Program-made: the position numbers and the translations under genes | Shown: one piece after another, positions 62,500 to 64,000 of the stretch | How the letters are laid out: each line of letters opens with the position of its first letter | How positions within the stretch are numbered: position 1 is the first letter of the stretch | Notes under the pieces: model-generated | Told to the model about the DNA's origin: nothing | Database searches by the model: none | What the model saw: only the letters and a program-made list of their open reading frames with translations | DNA from: Dromiciops gliroides | Taxonomy: Eukaryota; Chordata; Mammalia; Microbiotheria; Microbiotheriidae | Assembly (NCBI RefSeq): GCF_019393635.1 | Contig: NC_057863.1 | Coordinates: forward strand, 623,343,791 to 623,407,790 | Length of the DNA stretch: 64,000 nucleotides | Direction of reading: 5' to 3'

Positions 62500-63790
62500 C
62501 TAGTCTTCCCGACTCTAAGTCTAGAACTCTAGACACTATACTGCCTCATGAAATAATGGAAAGAAAATGATAACTCATATTTATTAATCCTTGAATATTT
62601 CCAAAGCACTTTTTATAACAGCTTTGTGATCATGCAAGTGCTATTATCAACATTTTCCAGAAGAGGAAACTGAGGCTGACAGGAGGTGGTAAGGAACTTT
62701 CTTCTATTCACCTGCTAAAGCTGAGACTTGAACCTCTTTGTTTTTTGACACTAAGGCCAGTGTTCTTCCCACTTTACTCTGCTGTCTATTTAATCCTACT
62801 TATATTCAATTCTCTATGGGAGGCCTGTGGGGACCCAGAGGCTTGTATGGGACTGTTGGGAAGCTCCCCCATATCCCCATCCCCGCCGAAAGGAAAAAAA
62901 AACCTACAGGAAGAAGAGCCCCACATCCCAAAGGCAGTGCCCTGGGCCCAGACAGCCCTGCTTGTGTTTGGGCTTCCTGGCCCAGCAGGCTAGACATACC
63001 ACTGAGAGGCTGGTTTGTTTTTCTTGCTCTTAAAATGACAAGAATTGATTAGCGTGATGCAGCAACAGAGGGACCCAAACAGGACTAAGTGATGCCTGCT
63101 GCTGTGTGTTTGAACACTGAGAATGAAGGCAATTGGGGATAACTTGAAAGGAGGAGTAGATTTGGGGAGGCAGAGGAGATTCCTCTGGGGGACAGAGAAA
63201 GAACAACTCTCCTTTAGATTCTGCTCTTATCAGCCAATCTTTCCCTCTCCTCAGCCCCTCTGAGGTACCCAGCATTGACCTGGGCTTAAATTTAGCACCA
63301 GCACTTAGTGGCTGTGTGACTCTGGGTAAAGTGCTCCTGGCACCTTGGTTTCTTCATCTGTAAAATTAATATAATCATCGTGGCCCCACATATCAAAGGT
63401 TTGTTTTGGGGAAAGAGTTTCACAAACCCTCAAGCACAAGAGAGTGTTGTTATTATTGGTTAATAAAAAGAACTCTAGATTTTCCATCAAGAGATCTCCC
63501 ACCCTTGGAAGAGTAAGCCCCAGGTTTAGGGGAGAGTTGTTTTGTTGTTACTTTTCTTGGGCTACCATTCCAATAAAGGCTTTTGCTAATTGTGTCCTCT
63601 GGCTGATTATTGATGGGTAAACCTGTTGGTGGGGATTCATGAGCTATAGCTTTAAGAGGTTCAAAACTACAGAAGCTGGGTCAGCTCTTTTCTGGGGAAC
63701 CCACCCTGTGATATCCTGGGTACTACACTGGGTGATATTTGGGTTTGTTGCAAGGTATCTTGCTGGGTATTTCCTCACCTGCAAAATGAG
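62500..63790. other. Unique DNA and MIR remnants, no gene recognised
   Basis: MIR-like remnants at 62590-62760 and 63290-63440. 62800-63280 is unique, with overlapping short frames on both strands that lack exon support. Confidence 0.45.
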
Positions 63791-63794
63791 AGAG

Positions 63795-63955
63795 ATGATG
63801 TATTGGTAATGACTGCATAAACTGTGGTATATGTGCATAATGGAATACTGTATATGAGGAACTCAAAGAAGCACAGGGCAATCTGTATGAATTGATGAAG
63901 GGTAAAAAAATACCAGAACCAGAAAAAGAATATACAAAATGACTGCATCTATAAA
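63795..63955 (+). mobile_element. L1 3'-end fragment
   Basis: Short plus-oriented piece: GTGCATAATGGAATACTGTA, ATCTGTATGAATTGATGAAG. Confidence 0.6.
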
Positions 63956-63957
63956 AT

Positions 63958-64000
63958 GAGACAGGTAGATGGTGCAGTGGATAGAGTTGGACTTGGAATC
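63958..64000 (+). mobile_element. CORE-SINE head, cut by the window end
   Basis: GACAGGTAGATGGTGCAGTG then GATAGAGTTGGACTTGG: the tRNA-like head of a SINE that continues beyond the window. Confidence 0.75.

Noticed and set aside
62738..63052. Overlapping plus frames of 68-104 residues
   Set aside because: Three frames open together over unique G/C-rich DNA with no family match or splice support.

Overview
This is mammalian nuclear DNA, almost certainly from a marsupial. Intron-exon structure, MIR/CORE-SINE and L2 remnants and L1 pieces mark it as mammalian. Dozens of copies of one tRNA-headed SINE (head GGGGCAGCTAGGTGGCGCAG, tail ending CACTTAACCCCAATTGCC) match the WSINE1 / opossum SINE1-type family of marsupials. 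I cannot fix the species.

The window holds one protein-coding gene, DISP3 (PTCHD2), on the minus strand. It encodes a Dispatched-family, RND-type multipass membrane protein. I placed twenty coding exons from the ATG at 54868 to the stop at 15015. All junctions keep frame and give about 1,378 codons, close to what I recall for human DISP3 (about 1,392). The ATG exon has its own splice acceptor directly upstream, so a non-coding first exon lies further up, probably beyond 64000. No CpG-island promoter is visible. The first half of the protein carries TM1, a long extracytosolic domain and the sterol-sensing/RND core with GIGVDD. The second half repeats the plan with GSSVD and ends in four to five membrane segments.

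Layout: 1-14140 is intergenic and repeat-rich, with candidate conserved non-coding blocks near 7.96 and 9.13 kb. 14141-15014 is the probable 3' UTR. 15015-54871 is DISP3. 54872-64000 is intron 1 or 5' flank, with a candidate homeodomain-type enhancer near 57.3 kb and a solo LTR near 62.3 kb.

The least ordinary content is in the non-coding DNA: (i) a decayed non-LTR retrotransposon fragment resembling R4/Dong-type elements with a restriction-like endonuclease end, split by an L1 5' fragment that was itself hit by an LTR and a SINE; (ii) six arrays of one 33-bp minisatellite that keeps both strands open; (iii) three consensus octamers ATGCAAAT at an exact 11-bp spacing; (iv) several AT-rich, TAAT-rich, CpG-retaining unique blocks that look like conserved elements. 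No tRNA, rRNA, CRISPR or second protein gene is supported.
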